From the NCBI GenBank assembly GCA_050115015.1, contig JASFRI010000018.1, positions 1 to 22,971 of the forward strand: 22,971 nt of DNA, given 5' to 3'. The DNA comes from JASFRI01 sp050115015 (GTDB lineage Bacteria; Acidobacteriota; Polarisedimenticolia; CBDVAL01). A model generated the notes under the pieces. It was not told the origin of the DNA. It ran no database searches and saw only the letters and a list, made by a program, of their open reading frames with translations. Positions 8,301 to 16,100 of this stretch are shown here, in pieces. The translations under genes were made by a program, and so were the position numbers. Within the stretch, counting starts at the first letter, position 1, and each line of letters begins with the position of its first letter.

Positions 8301-11300
8301 CCTCGGCGCCGGCGAACCCGACGACCGCGGTCTCCTTCCGCCCTCCGCGTCCGGCCCGGAGGTGTTCCACTCCGCGCCGCCGACGGGACAACTCCCTGCC
8401 GCCGCGGAGCCGGCACCGATCGCCGCGCCGGCACCGCCCCCCGCGCCGAGGCCCGCTCCTGTGCCGTCCCCCGCTCCCGCACCGACGGCGGGGCCGGCAA
8501 CCTCCGCGCCGGAGCTCGAGACCGCCCTGCTCACCCTGGTCTCCGAGCGGACCGGTTATCCCGAGGAGATGCTGGAGCGCGATCAGGATCTCGAGGCGGA
8601 CCTCGGAATCGACTCCATCAAGCGGGTCGAGATCCTCACCGCCTTCGCCAGGCGGTTTCCGGGCCTCGACACGTCGTCGACCGACCGGCTCCAGGCGGCT
8701 CGCACCCTGGGAGAGGTGCTGGACGTCATGGCCACCGGCCTCGGCTCCTCCAGGCCACCGTCCGGAGAGGCCGTCCCCGCGGCGGCCGCCCCGAGCCCCC
8801 CGGCGGGCGAAGGGCCCTCCCGACGGGAGCTGGAGCCCACGCTCCTCGCACTGGTGGCCGAGCGGACCGGCTACCCGGAGGAGATGCTGGAGCCGGACCA
8901 GGACCTCGAGGCGGACCTCGGCATCGACTCCATCAAGCGGGTGGAGATCCTCACCGCCTTCGCCAAGCAGGTCCCCGGGCTCGACACCTCCGCCACGGAG
9001 CGGCTGCAGGCCGCCCGCACCCTGGGGGAGGTGCTGGACGTGATGGCCACGGCGTCCCCTGCGGCGGCACCGTCGACCTCCCCGGCTTCCCCCACGGCCG
9101 CCGCGCCGGGCGCTCCCCGGACGCCGGTCTCCGCGCCCGCGGCCGGGCCGGCCTCCCGGTCGCAGCTCCAGGACCGGCTGACCGCGCTGATCGCGGAGCG
9201 GACCGGCTATCCCGTCGAGATGCTCGATGCGGACCAGGACCTCGAGGCGGACCTGGGCATCGACTCCATCAAGAGGGTCGAGATCCTCACCGCCTTCGGC
9301 CGGCAGATGCCCGCACTGGATACCGCCTCGACGACTCAGCTCCAGGCCGCCCGGACGCTGGGGGACGTGCTGGACGTGGCCGTCGCCGCCCTCGCGGGCC
9401 CCGCCCCGGACGCCGCCCCGCCCGCGGAGGCCATGGGCCCCGCCGCCGTGGAACGGTCCCGATCGGAGGTCCTGGAGAAGCTGACCTCCCTGATCGCGGA
9501 GCGCACAGGCTACCCGGTGGAGATGCTGGAACCGGAGCAGGACCTGGAGGCCGACCTTGGCATCGACTCCATCAAGCGGGTCGAGATCCTCACCGCCTTC
9601 GTCAAGGAGTTCCCGGATCTGGCGGTCTCGTCCACGGAGCGCCTGCAGGCGGCCCGGACGCTGGGAGACGTCATCGACGTCGTCCTGACGCGGCCCGCCG
9701 GGGCCGGGCCCGCGGCGGCGGCGCCCGCTGAGCCCGTCGCAGCGGCGTCCGCTGAGCCCGTCGCAGCGCCGGCCACGCCGCCCGCCGCGGCGGGGCTGCC
9801 GGACGAGGCCACGCTCCTGGAACGGCTGCAGGCGCTGATCTCGGAGCGGACGGGATACCCGGCGGAGATGCTGGAAGCGGACCAGGACCTGGAAGGGGAC
9901 CTGGGGATCGACTCCATCAAGCGGGTGGAGATCCTGACCGCCTTCGGCAAGCAACTGCCGGACCTGGGACCGGCGGCCTCCGAGCCGCTGCAGGCGGCAC
10001 GCTCGATGCACGACGTGGTGCAGGTGATCCTCGCCCACGCCGGAGCGGCCGCCGCCGCGGGGCCGGCCTCCCCCGCGCCGATCCCCGTCGAGGAGCACCG
10101 GCAGGACGACCCGCTGGACCGCTTCGTGATCACGATGAAGACGGTCCCGATCCCGGAGGGGCGGACGCCGCGGATCCCCCCGGGGGCGATCCTGATCACC
10201 GATGACGGGGACGGTCGTGCCGCGGCGCTGCAGCGGCAGCTGCGCGCGATGGGCGGGGTGGCGATCAGGCTCGCGCCGGACGGACCGGATCGTCCCGAGG
10301 AGGATCTGCTCCACGTCGACCTCGCGGATCCCGTGGCCGTCGAGGCCGTGGTCGAACGGCTGCGCTCCGCCCACGGGGGTATCGGCGGCGTGCTGCACCT
10401 CCTGCCGCTGCGCTCCACCCCATCGGTCGAGGAGCTCCCGGCGCCGGCATGGCAGCAGATGATCGATCAGGAGGTCAAGGGGCTGTTCCACCTGCTACGG
10501 TCGGCGGCGCCGGACCTGCGGTCCCGCGCCGGGACCTGGGCGGTCGCGGCGCTCTCCTTCGGCGGAAGTGCGGCGGACGGGCGTCTTCCCGAGCCGGACC
10601 GCCCGTGGCGCGGAGGGGCGGTGGGGCTCCTCAAGACCGTCGCGGTCGAGTGGCCCGACGTCATCACCCGCAGCGTCATCCTCGAGGAGGACGCCGTGGA
10701 GCGGGCGGCGGAGCACGTCCTCGCGGAGCTGGCGGCAACCGGGGACGGAGTCGAGTCCTACCGCCGCGGCGGGGAGCGCCAGGTGCCGGACGCGAGGAAG
10801 CTTCCGCTGAACGGTGCCGCCCCCGTCCTGGAGATCGACCCCGAGGACGTCATCGTGCTGGTCGGCGGCGCCCGGGGGATCACCGCGGAGGTCGGGCTGG
10901 AGATCGCCCGGCGCCACCATCCGACGCTCATCCTCGTCGGCCGATCGCCGTGGCCCGAGGAGGAGGGGCCCGCCACCGCGGGGCTCGACGACGAGCGCGA
11001 GCTGAAGCGGGCGCTCCTGGAGGAGATGCGCGCCGCGGGAGGGGCCCCGACGCCGGCGGAGATCGGCGCCGCGGCCCGGCGGATCCGCCTGGACCGGGAG
11101 ATGCGCGCGACCCGGGCGGCGATGGAGGCGGCAGGCTCCCGGGTCTTCTACCACCGCACCGATCTGCGGGAGGAGGCGGCCACGGCCGCCCTGTTCGAGG
11201 AGCTCTACGCGGCCCACGGCCGGGTGGACGGCGTGATCTCCGGCGCCGGGATCATCGAAGACAGGCTCATCGAGGACAAGACCCCCGGCTCCTTCGACCG

Positions 11301-11715
11301 GGTGTTCGACACCAAGGCACAGGGGATCTTCCACCTGAGCCGGGCCCTCCGCCCGGAGTCGCTGAAGTTCCTGGTGATCTTCTCGTCCATCGCGGGCTGG
11401 ACCGGAAACCGCGGGCAGGTGGACTACGTGGCCGCCAACGAGCTGCTCAACCGGATGGCCCTGCACCTGCAGCGGCGCTGGGGAGTCCGCGTGGTGGCGG
11501 TGGACTGGGGTCCCTGGGAGAAGGCGGGGATGGTCGACGAGGGGGTGCGCAAGCAGTTCCTCGCCCGGGGCGTCGGCCTGGTGACGCCCTCCTCCGGCCG
11601 CCGCTTCCTGGTCGAGGAGATCCGCTTCGGACGGCCGACCGACGCCGTGGTCGCGGCCCTGGGGAAGGTCCCCGACACGACACCGGCCGGCGCGACGCGG
11701 GATCCCGGCGCATGA
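5326..11715 (+). CDS. pfaA: PfaA-like iterative synthase: KS-AT-ACPx5-KR
   Basis: The 2129-aa product has these domains in order. KS is at about 15-455 (Cys200 in SAACAAG, His335 in EAHGTGT, His375 in KSMIGHTKG). AT is at about 565-895 (FVFPGQGSQ at 570-577, Ser668 in AGHSSGEYSAL, ACGFHSPF). A Pro/Ala-rich linker carries a helical segment HQRLMTSFLDQQRAIMMGYL near 970-990. Five tandem ACPs follow, each with DLGIDSIKRVEILTAF; the phosphopantetheine serines are 1097, 1202, 1314, 1415 and 1530. KR comes last, with a structural subdomain from about 1600 and NADPH loop GGARGIT at 1847-1853, catalytic Ser2020/2021, Tyr2034 and Asn2038. This is the PfaA layout; multiple ACPs raise product titre in known PUFA synthases. 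Start ATG 5326 has AGAGG 9 nt upstream and leads straight into the KS. The stop overlaps the next ATG (ATGA). It is the core elongating and ketoreducing subunit; the dehydratase and enoyl reductase act in trans. The KS context SAACAAG lacks the Asp of the usual DAAC/DTAC motif. Confidence 0.96.
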   Translation: MKRSPGGPSSENRIAIIGMSAVFPGARDLAEYWDNILEGKYTVTEVPPDRWQLETYFDENPRARDKVYSKWGGFLDPVEFDPLRYSIPPKALEAIDPSQLLTLEVVDRALRDGGLLERGFDREHTSCFVGEGGGLGNLGQAYALRALLPMYLEHVPEEVLEQLPAWTEDSFPGLLPNVIAGRIANYYDLGGTNLSASAACAAGLAAVSLGMAELQSGRSNVSICAGVDVQQNPFTYLCFSKTPALSPTGTPRCFDARGDGIVISQGIGAVILKRLADAERDGDPIYAVLSGIGTSSDGRGKSLTAPTAPGQLRAMRRAYAESGFDVSTVGLLEAHGTGTVLGDRTEAQSINEALREAGTAPASCAVGTVKSMIGHTKGCAGIAGLVKVALSLRHQVLPPTLWVEQPTAPELWSGDSPAYLNTELRPWIHPGHPRRAAVNSFGFGGTNFHAVLEEYPRTGEESLRFPGGGLPAELLCLAGPSAPALRDDLGRMQEQIEAGTTLASLARTAHQGLAGRGPGAARLAVIAESLDDLRAKIGRARDRLAAGKPFEDPTGVFFEPEPVGGKVAFVFPGQGSQRVDMLKDLAVFFHEVRETFATADRALESRLPRRLSQYVFPPSRFDREQEEAAMAALTRTEVAQPALGAAAMGVRRLLAAFGVEPDMTAGHSSGEYSALCAAGVFPEEELYRLLWARGSCMVRACGDDAGTMLAVRGERAEVESLCAGREGLYPANFNAPLQTVVSGRRENLEALVPLLEARGMQARFLPVACGFHSPFVAEAARTFEAELAAVRYATPGIPPYSNFLAAPFPNAEEETRQVLSSHLSQPVRFMDEIARMHEDGARVFVEPGAGRVCTTLIRDILEGRPFAAIACDGAPARNGFVRFLHGLGQLFASGVDLRLDPLFDRRHPEVAGPVFSKLTWLVSPEVSWPADQPRPVVRPVPAPAAIPAPTPAPPPAPTAAPSISPEMAEVILRHQRLMTSFLDQQRAIMMGYLGAGEPDDRGLLPPSASGPEVFHSAPPTGQLPAAAEPAPIAAPAPPPAPRPAPVPSPAPAPTAGPATSAPELETALLTLVSERTGYPEEMLERDQDLEADLGIDSIKRVEILTAFARRFPGLDTSSTDRLQAARTLGEVLDVMATGLGSSRPPSGEAVPAAAAPSPPAGEGPSRRELEPTLLALVAERTGYPEEMLEPDQDLEADLGIDSIKRVEILTAFAKQVPGLDTSATERLQAARTLGEVLDVMATASPAAAPSTSPASPTAAAPGAPRTPVSAPAAGPASRSQLQDRLTALIAERTGYPVEMLDADQDLEADLGIDSIKRVEILTAFGRQMPALDTASTTQLQAARTLGDVLDVAVAALAGPAPDAAPPAEAMGPAAVERSRSEVLEKLTSLIAERTGYPVEMLEPEQDLEADLGIDSIKRVEILTAFVKEFPDLAVSSTERLQAARTLGDVIDVVLTRPAGAGPAAAAPAEPVAAASAEPVAAPATPPAAAGLPDEATLLERLQALISERTGYPAEMLEADQDLEGDLGIDSIKRVEILTAFGKQLPDLGPAASEPLQAARSMHDVVQVILAHAGAAAAAGPASPAPIPVEEHRQDDPLDRFVITMKTVPIPEGRTPRIPPGAILITDDGDGRAAALQRQLRAMGGVAIRLAPDGPDRPEEDLLHVDLADPVAVEAVVERLRSAHGGIGGVLHLLPLRSTPSVEELPAPAWQQMIDQEVKGLFHLLRSAAPDLRSRAGTWAVAALSFGGSAADGRLPEPDRPWRGGAVGLLKTVAVEWPDVITRSVILEEDAVERAAEHVLAELAATGDGVESYRRGGERQVPDARKLPLNGAAPVLEIDPEDVIVLVGGARGITAEVGLEIARRHHPTLILVGRSPWPEEEGPATAGLDDERELKRALLEEMRAAGGAPTPAEIGAAARRIRLDREMRATRAAMEAAGSRVFYHRTDLREEAATAALFEELYAAHGRVDGVISGAGIIEDRLIEDKTPGSFDRVFDTKAQGIFHLSRALRPESLKFLVIFSSIAGWTGNRGQVDYVAANELLNRMALHLQRRWGVRVVAVDWGPWEKAGMVDEGVRKQFLARGVGLVTPSSGRRFLVEEIRFGRPTDAVVAALGKVPDTTPAGATRDPGA
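8512..10041 (+). repeat. Five tandem acyl carrier protein modules within pfaA
   Basis: Five homologous units lie at about 8512-8736, 8830-9048, 9166-9387, 9469-9690 and 9808-10041. Each encodes ERTGYP-x-EML, then QDLEADLGIDSIKRVEIL, then LQAARTLGEVLDV. They are separated by Ala/Pro linkers of about 25-40 residues, giving Ser-to-Ser spacing of 101-115 residues. Unit 5 diverges most: EGD instead of EAD before the LGIDS motif, and LQAARSMHDVVQV at its end. Confidence 0.97.
9725..9768 (+). repeat. Short tandem duplication in the ACP4-ACP5 linker
   Basis: A 20-nt sequence beginning CCGCTGAGCCCGTC occurs exactly twice, at 9725-9744 and 9749-9768 (24-nt period, 8 codons). It encodes the repeated linker phrase AEPVAA. 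Identity at the nucleotide level points to a recent slippage or duplication event in a flexible linker where length changes are tolerated. Confidence 0.85.
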
Positions 11716-13112
11716 GGCTGATCGACGACGACGTCGCCATCATCGGTCTCGCGGGGCTCTTCCCCGGGGCGCCCGACGTGACGACGTTCTGGGAGAACAT
11801 CCTCGCGGGCAAGGGCTTCATCACCGACTCCCCCGACCCCGCCGCCCGGAAGTTCTTCGACCCGGACTCGAGCCTGTTCGAGCGCATCTACAGCACCCGG
11901 GGCGGCTATCTCGGCGAGCTGGCCACGTTCGATCCCCTGAAGTTCGGGATCGTACCGGCCGAGGCCAAGGGGGGGGATCTGGATCAGTTCCTGGCGCTGA
12001 GCACGGCAACGGCGGCGCTCGAGGATGCGGGCCTCGACCTCGGACGGATGCCGCGGGAGCGGGTCGAGGTGCTCATCGGCCACAGCACGTACTTCAGCGG
12101 CGGGAACGTCGTCTGGTTCCAGCACGGGGTGGCCCTCGACCAGACCGTGGAGGTCGTGCGCCACCTGAACCCCGATCTCGACGAGGCGGAGCTGCAGGCC
12201 ATCCGGACCGCGCTGAAGGAGAGCCTGCCGCCGATGACCACGCAGACCCCGCCGACGCTGATCCCGAACATCGTCGCCGGCCGGATCGCGAACCGTCTCG
12301 ACCTGATGGGGACCAGCTACATCCTCGACGCCGCCTGTGCGACCAGTCACCTCACCGTCGCGAACGCCGTGAAGGACCTGCTCACCGACGCCTGCGACTT
12401 CGTCATCGCCGGGGCCACCCAGGCGGCGGCGATGCCCCTCGAGACCATGCTGTTCTGCGCCATCGGCGGGCACTCGAGGCTGCCCGAATTGCGCCCCTTC
12501 GACCGAGGTGCGGACGGCACGATGCTCGGAGAAGGGGTGGGGATGCTGATCCTGCAGCGGCGCCGGGATGCGGAGCGGGACGGCCACCGGATCTACGCGA
12601 TCATCCGCGGGATCGGCAGCGCCAGCGACGGTCGGGCCATGGCGCTGCTGGCACCCCGCAAGGAGGGCCAGGCCCTGGCGATCCGTCGCGCGTACGAGTC
12701 GGCAGAGGTGGACCCCATCACCGTGGAGTTCCTGGAGTGCCATGGAACGGGGATCCCGCTCGGAGACGTCACCGAGATCGAGGCCCTGCGGGAGAACTTC
12801 GGCGCGCGGAGGGGCTCCGTCCCGACGGTGGGGATCGGCAGCATCAAGTCGATGATCGGTCACTGCCGGGCCGCGGCCGGGATGGCCGGGATGATCAAGG
12901 CGACCCTGGCCCTGCACCACAAGATCCTCCCCCCGACGCGGAACGTCGAGGAGCCGAATCCGGACCTGCACCTCGCGGACACGCCATTCTACGTGAACAC
13001 CGAAACCCGTCCATGGAACCATCCGGCGAACGGCACGCCGCGCCGGGCCGGCGTCAGCGCCATGGGCTTTGGAGGGATCGATGCCCATTGCGTCCTCGAA
13101 GAGCACGTCTGA
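11712..13112 (+). CDS. Free-standing beta-ketoacyl synthase (second KS of Pfa-like synthase)
   Basis: The 466-aa protein is a complete KS of the type I/Pfa class. It opens VAIIGLAGLFPGAPDV, with a partner-type ...TRGGYLGELATFDPLKFGI segment. It carries Cys209 in DAACATSH, His344 in ECHGTGIPLGD and His384 in SIKSMIGHCRAAAG, and ends with GVSAMGFGGIDAHCVLEEHV. All three catalytic residues are present, so it should be able to condense as well as decarboxylate. It starts at ATG 11712, overlapping the pfaA stop (ATGA), with no strong Shine-Dalgarno, so translation is probably coupled. Its 3' end overlaps the next gene by 32 nt. In canonical PUFA synthases the second KS is the N-terminal part of PfaC, followed by a chain-length factor (CLF) and dehydratases. 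Here it is detached and no CLF-like degenerate KS is seen. Its role may be elongation of a subset of chain lengths. Confidence 0.95.
   Translation: MRLIDDDVAIIGLAGLFPGAPDVTTFWENILAGKGFITDSPDPAARKFFDPDSSLFERIYSTRGGYLGELATFDPLKFGIVPAEAKGGDLDQFLALSTATAALEDAGLDLGRMPRERVEVLIGHSTYFSGGNVVWFQHGVALDQTVEVVRHLNPDLDEAELQAIRTALKESLPPMTTQTPPTLIPNIVAGRIANRLDLMGTSYILDAACATSHLTVANAVKDLLTDACDFVIAGATQAAAMPLETMLFCAIGGHSRLPELRPFDRGADGTMLGEGVGMLILQRRRDAERDGHRIYAIIRGIGSASDGRAMALLAPRKEGQALAIRRAYESAEVDPITVEFLECHGTGIPLGDVTEIEALRENFGARRGSVPTVGIGSIKSMIGHCRAAAGMAGMIKATLALHHKILPPTRNVEEPNPDLHLADTPFYVNTETRPWNHPANGTPRRAGVSAMGFGGIDAHCVLEEHV
13071..13076 (+). promoter_or_regulatory. Ribosome binding site embedded in the KS gene's C-terminal motif
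   Basis: GGAGGG at 13071-13076 lies 4-5 nt before ATG 13081 and decides the start of the AT-DH-PPTase gene. The same bases encode the conserved GGI of the KS ending FGGIDAHCVLEE, so one sequence serves both the KS fold and the next gene's translation. An alternative in-frame ATG at 13069 overlaps the site itself and has no Shine-Dalgarno of its own. Confidence 0.7.
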
Positions 13113-16100
13113 TCCCGGCGAGGCGACGGGGGATAGCCACCAGGTCCGGCCGCCGCGCCTGTTCGGCACGGAGCTCTTCCTGATCACCGGGGGAACGCGT
13201 GAGGAGCTGCTCGATCTCGCCGGACGGCTGCAAGCCCACCTGGACCGTCCGGGACCCGCGCGGCTCCAGGACCTGGCGTTCACCGTATCCCGCGATTACT
13301 CGCCGGGGCGGGAGTGCCTCGCCATGGTGGCCGCCTCCCACGAGGACCTGCGGGAGAAGCTCGCGCGAGCCGTCGCCGCGCTCCGGGAGAGCCCGGAGCG
13401 TCCCATCGAGGACCGCCGCGGGGTGTACTTCGCCCCGGAGAAGCTGGGGCGGGACCGGTGCGTGTTCCTGTTTCCCGGCGAGAACGCCCAGTACGTCAAC
13501 ATGCTCCGGGAGCTCTGCCTGCACTTCCCCGAGATGCGGGAGGCGTTCGACGTGGCGGACGCGGCCTGCGAGCCGGTGGAGGGCGGCTTCCGCCCCAGTG
13601 CCCTGAACTTCCCCGCCCCCTTCACCCAGCCGGCCGGCGGCGACCTCCTGGCCCGGTGGGAGAAGGCGGTGGCCCTGGTCCATACCGCGAACACCGCCAT
13701 GCGCCGCCTGATCGAGGGGCTGCGGATGCGGCCCGACGCCGTCGTGGGACACAGCTTCGGGGAGTTCTCCGCGCTGGAGATGGCAGGGGTGCTGGATCCC
13801 GGCGAGGAAGAGGCGCGGATCCGCTACGCCCGGGAGGCGTTCGTCCACATCCACGAGCTCGCGACGGTCCGCAACCTGCCGGAGGGTCGTCTTCTGACCG
13901 TCGGCGGCGTCGAGCGTTCCCGGCTCGAGCCGCTGCTCGCGCGCCACCCCGACCACCTCGCCATCGCCATGGAGAACTGCCCGCTCCAGTTCATCCTCTG
14001 CGCGGTGGGGCCGGATCAGGACGCGATCCTCGAGGCGGTGGAGAAGGAGCTCGCCGAGGAGGGGGCGATCTGTGCCGCGCTGCCGATCCGGCGGCCGTAC
14101 CACACCCGGTTCTTCGAGCCGGCGTTTCCCTACGAGAAGGCCTACGTCGAGAAGATGGGGGTGCACGCGCCGCGCATGGAGGTCTGGTCCTGCGCGACGA
14201 CGGAGCCCTTTCCCGACGACGGCGCCGCCATCGTCGAGACCGCCGCGCGGCACTGGATGCGTCCCGTCCGCTTCCAGGAGACGGTCGAGAAGCTGCATGA
14301 CCGCGGCTTCCGCATCTTCCTCGACGTCGGACCGCGCGGGAACCTCTGCGCCTTCGTGGCCGACATCCTGCGGGATCGACCCCATCTGACCGTCGCCCTG
14401 AACAAGCCCCGGCGCGGGGAGATCCTGCAGCTGCACCACGCCCTCGGAACCCTCGCGGCGCACGGCGTTGCGCTGGACGTGGGCTATCTCCACGATCGCT
14501 GGGGGTCGCAGGTCGTGCCGCTCGAGGAGGCGCCCGCGGACCGGAAGCGGAAGCCGCGGATCCGTATCCAGCTGCCGACGGATCTGCCGCAGATGAGCGC
14601 CGCGGCGATCCCGGTCCCGAGGAAGGGCGCCGTCGGGCCGCCGGAGCCGCACCCCGTCGTCCCGCCCGTTCCCGAGCCGCCCGCGGCGACCGGGACCGGC
14701 TTTTCCGGGGCGATGCTCGCCTACCTCGACACCATGGACCGGTTCCTGGAGGTGCAGCGGGAGGTCCTGCGGCCGATCCTGCGCGGGGTTCCCGGCGGCG
14801 GGAGAACGGCGCCGGCACCCCGTGCCCGGGCGCCGCTGCTGGGGGAGATCGTCGCCGAGGTGCCCGGCGAGTCCCTCACCGCCGTGCGCCGGTTCGACGT
14901 GGGAGAGGATCTCTACCTCCGGGATCACGCCCTCGGCACCCGGGTGTCCACCACGGATCCCGACCTGACGGCGCTGCCGGTGATGCCGCTCCTCGTGAGC
15001 CTGGAGATGACCGGGGAGGCCGGCGCGTGCCTCTTCCCCGGCAAGGTGGTCGCCGCGATCACCGAGGTTCGCGCGAACCGCTGGATCCTGTTCACCGATG
15101 GCAGCGCCCGGCTCCGCACCGAGGCCCGCCGGGTCGAGCCCGGCCCCGATGGCATCCGCGTGCGGGTGGCCATCCACCAGGATGACCTGGTTGGCCCACC
15201 GAACCGGCCCCCCATGGTGGAGGCCGTCGCCGTCCTGGCGGACGCCTATCCGCCCCCGCCGGCGTCGCGGGCGGGGCGGCTCCCGGAGACGGCACGGATC
15301 GACTGGCCCAGGCCGGAGGTCTACCCGAGGCGGACCTTCCACGGACCCCGGTTCCAGGGCATTCGCAGGGTCAGCCATCTGTCCGCGGAGGGTCTCGACG
15401 GGGAGCTCGACGTGCTCCCGCGGGACCGGCTCCTGCGCTCCAATCCCGGCGCCCTCTGGGCCTACGACTTCCTGCTGTTCGACGCGATGGGACAGTCGGT
15501 CTGGCCGTGGGGCTCCCGGGAGCCGTTCGGCGGGACCTGCTGGCTCCCGTTCGGCGCGGGCGCCCTGCGGTTCTACGGCCCGCTCCCGGAGCCGGGGACC
15601 CGGCTGGGCTTCAACTTGCGGATCCGCAGCAACCGGGACAAGGTCGTGATCGCCGATTGCGAGGCCCTGTCCTCCGACGGACAGGTCCTCATGTTCCTGG
15701 AGGGGCTGACGGATCGCGAGCTGCCGATCTCCCGGCCGCTGCACCGCCTGATGCTCGAGCCGGTGGAGCAGGACTTCGCGGAGGTGATGGACCTGCCCGT
15801 GCCGCTCCCCGGCGGCGGCCGTGCCCTGCTGGCCGTCGTGGAGGGCTTCCCCGCGGCCGTCCTCCAGGGTTCCTTCGGCGTCTGGCGGCATGCCCTCGCG
15901 TTCCTGGCGCTGAGCCCGCCGGAGCGCCGGGAATGGCGCGAGCGGAAGCTCCCCCTGCCCCGGGAGATCGACTGGCTGCTCGGGCGCGCCGCGGCGAAGG
16001 ACGCCGTGCGCCGCCTGCTGCAGGAACGGACCGGCCAGCGCCTCGCCATGACCGACATCCGGCTGGAGACGGAACCGGGCGGCCGGCCCGTGGTTGCCGG

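Noticed and set aside
8512..10041. Repeated DNA that might be mistaken for a CRISPR array or satellite
   Set aside because: The repeats are ACP domains of about 300-345 nt spacing in one reading frame, conserved at protein level around the phosphopantetheine serine.
6259..10491. Minus-strand open frame of 1410 codons opposite pfaA
   Set aside because: Antisense image of the KS-AT-ACP coding sequence with repetitive Arg/Gly/Leu/Asp composition; its internal repeats only mirror the ACP repeats.
11712..13112. Possibility that the second KS is a chain-length factor
   Set aside because: A CLF lacks the catalytic Cys; this protein has Cys209, His344 and His384 in normal contexts.
13054..15891. 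Minus-strand open frame of 945 codons opposite the AT-DH-PPTase gene
   Set aside because: Same antisense effect; no domain signatures, whereas the sense strand has AT, DH and PPTase motifs.
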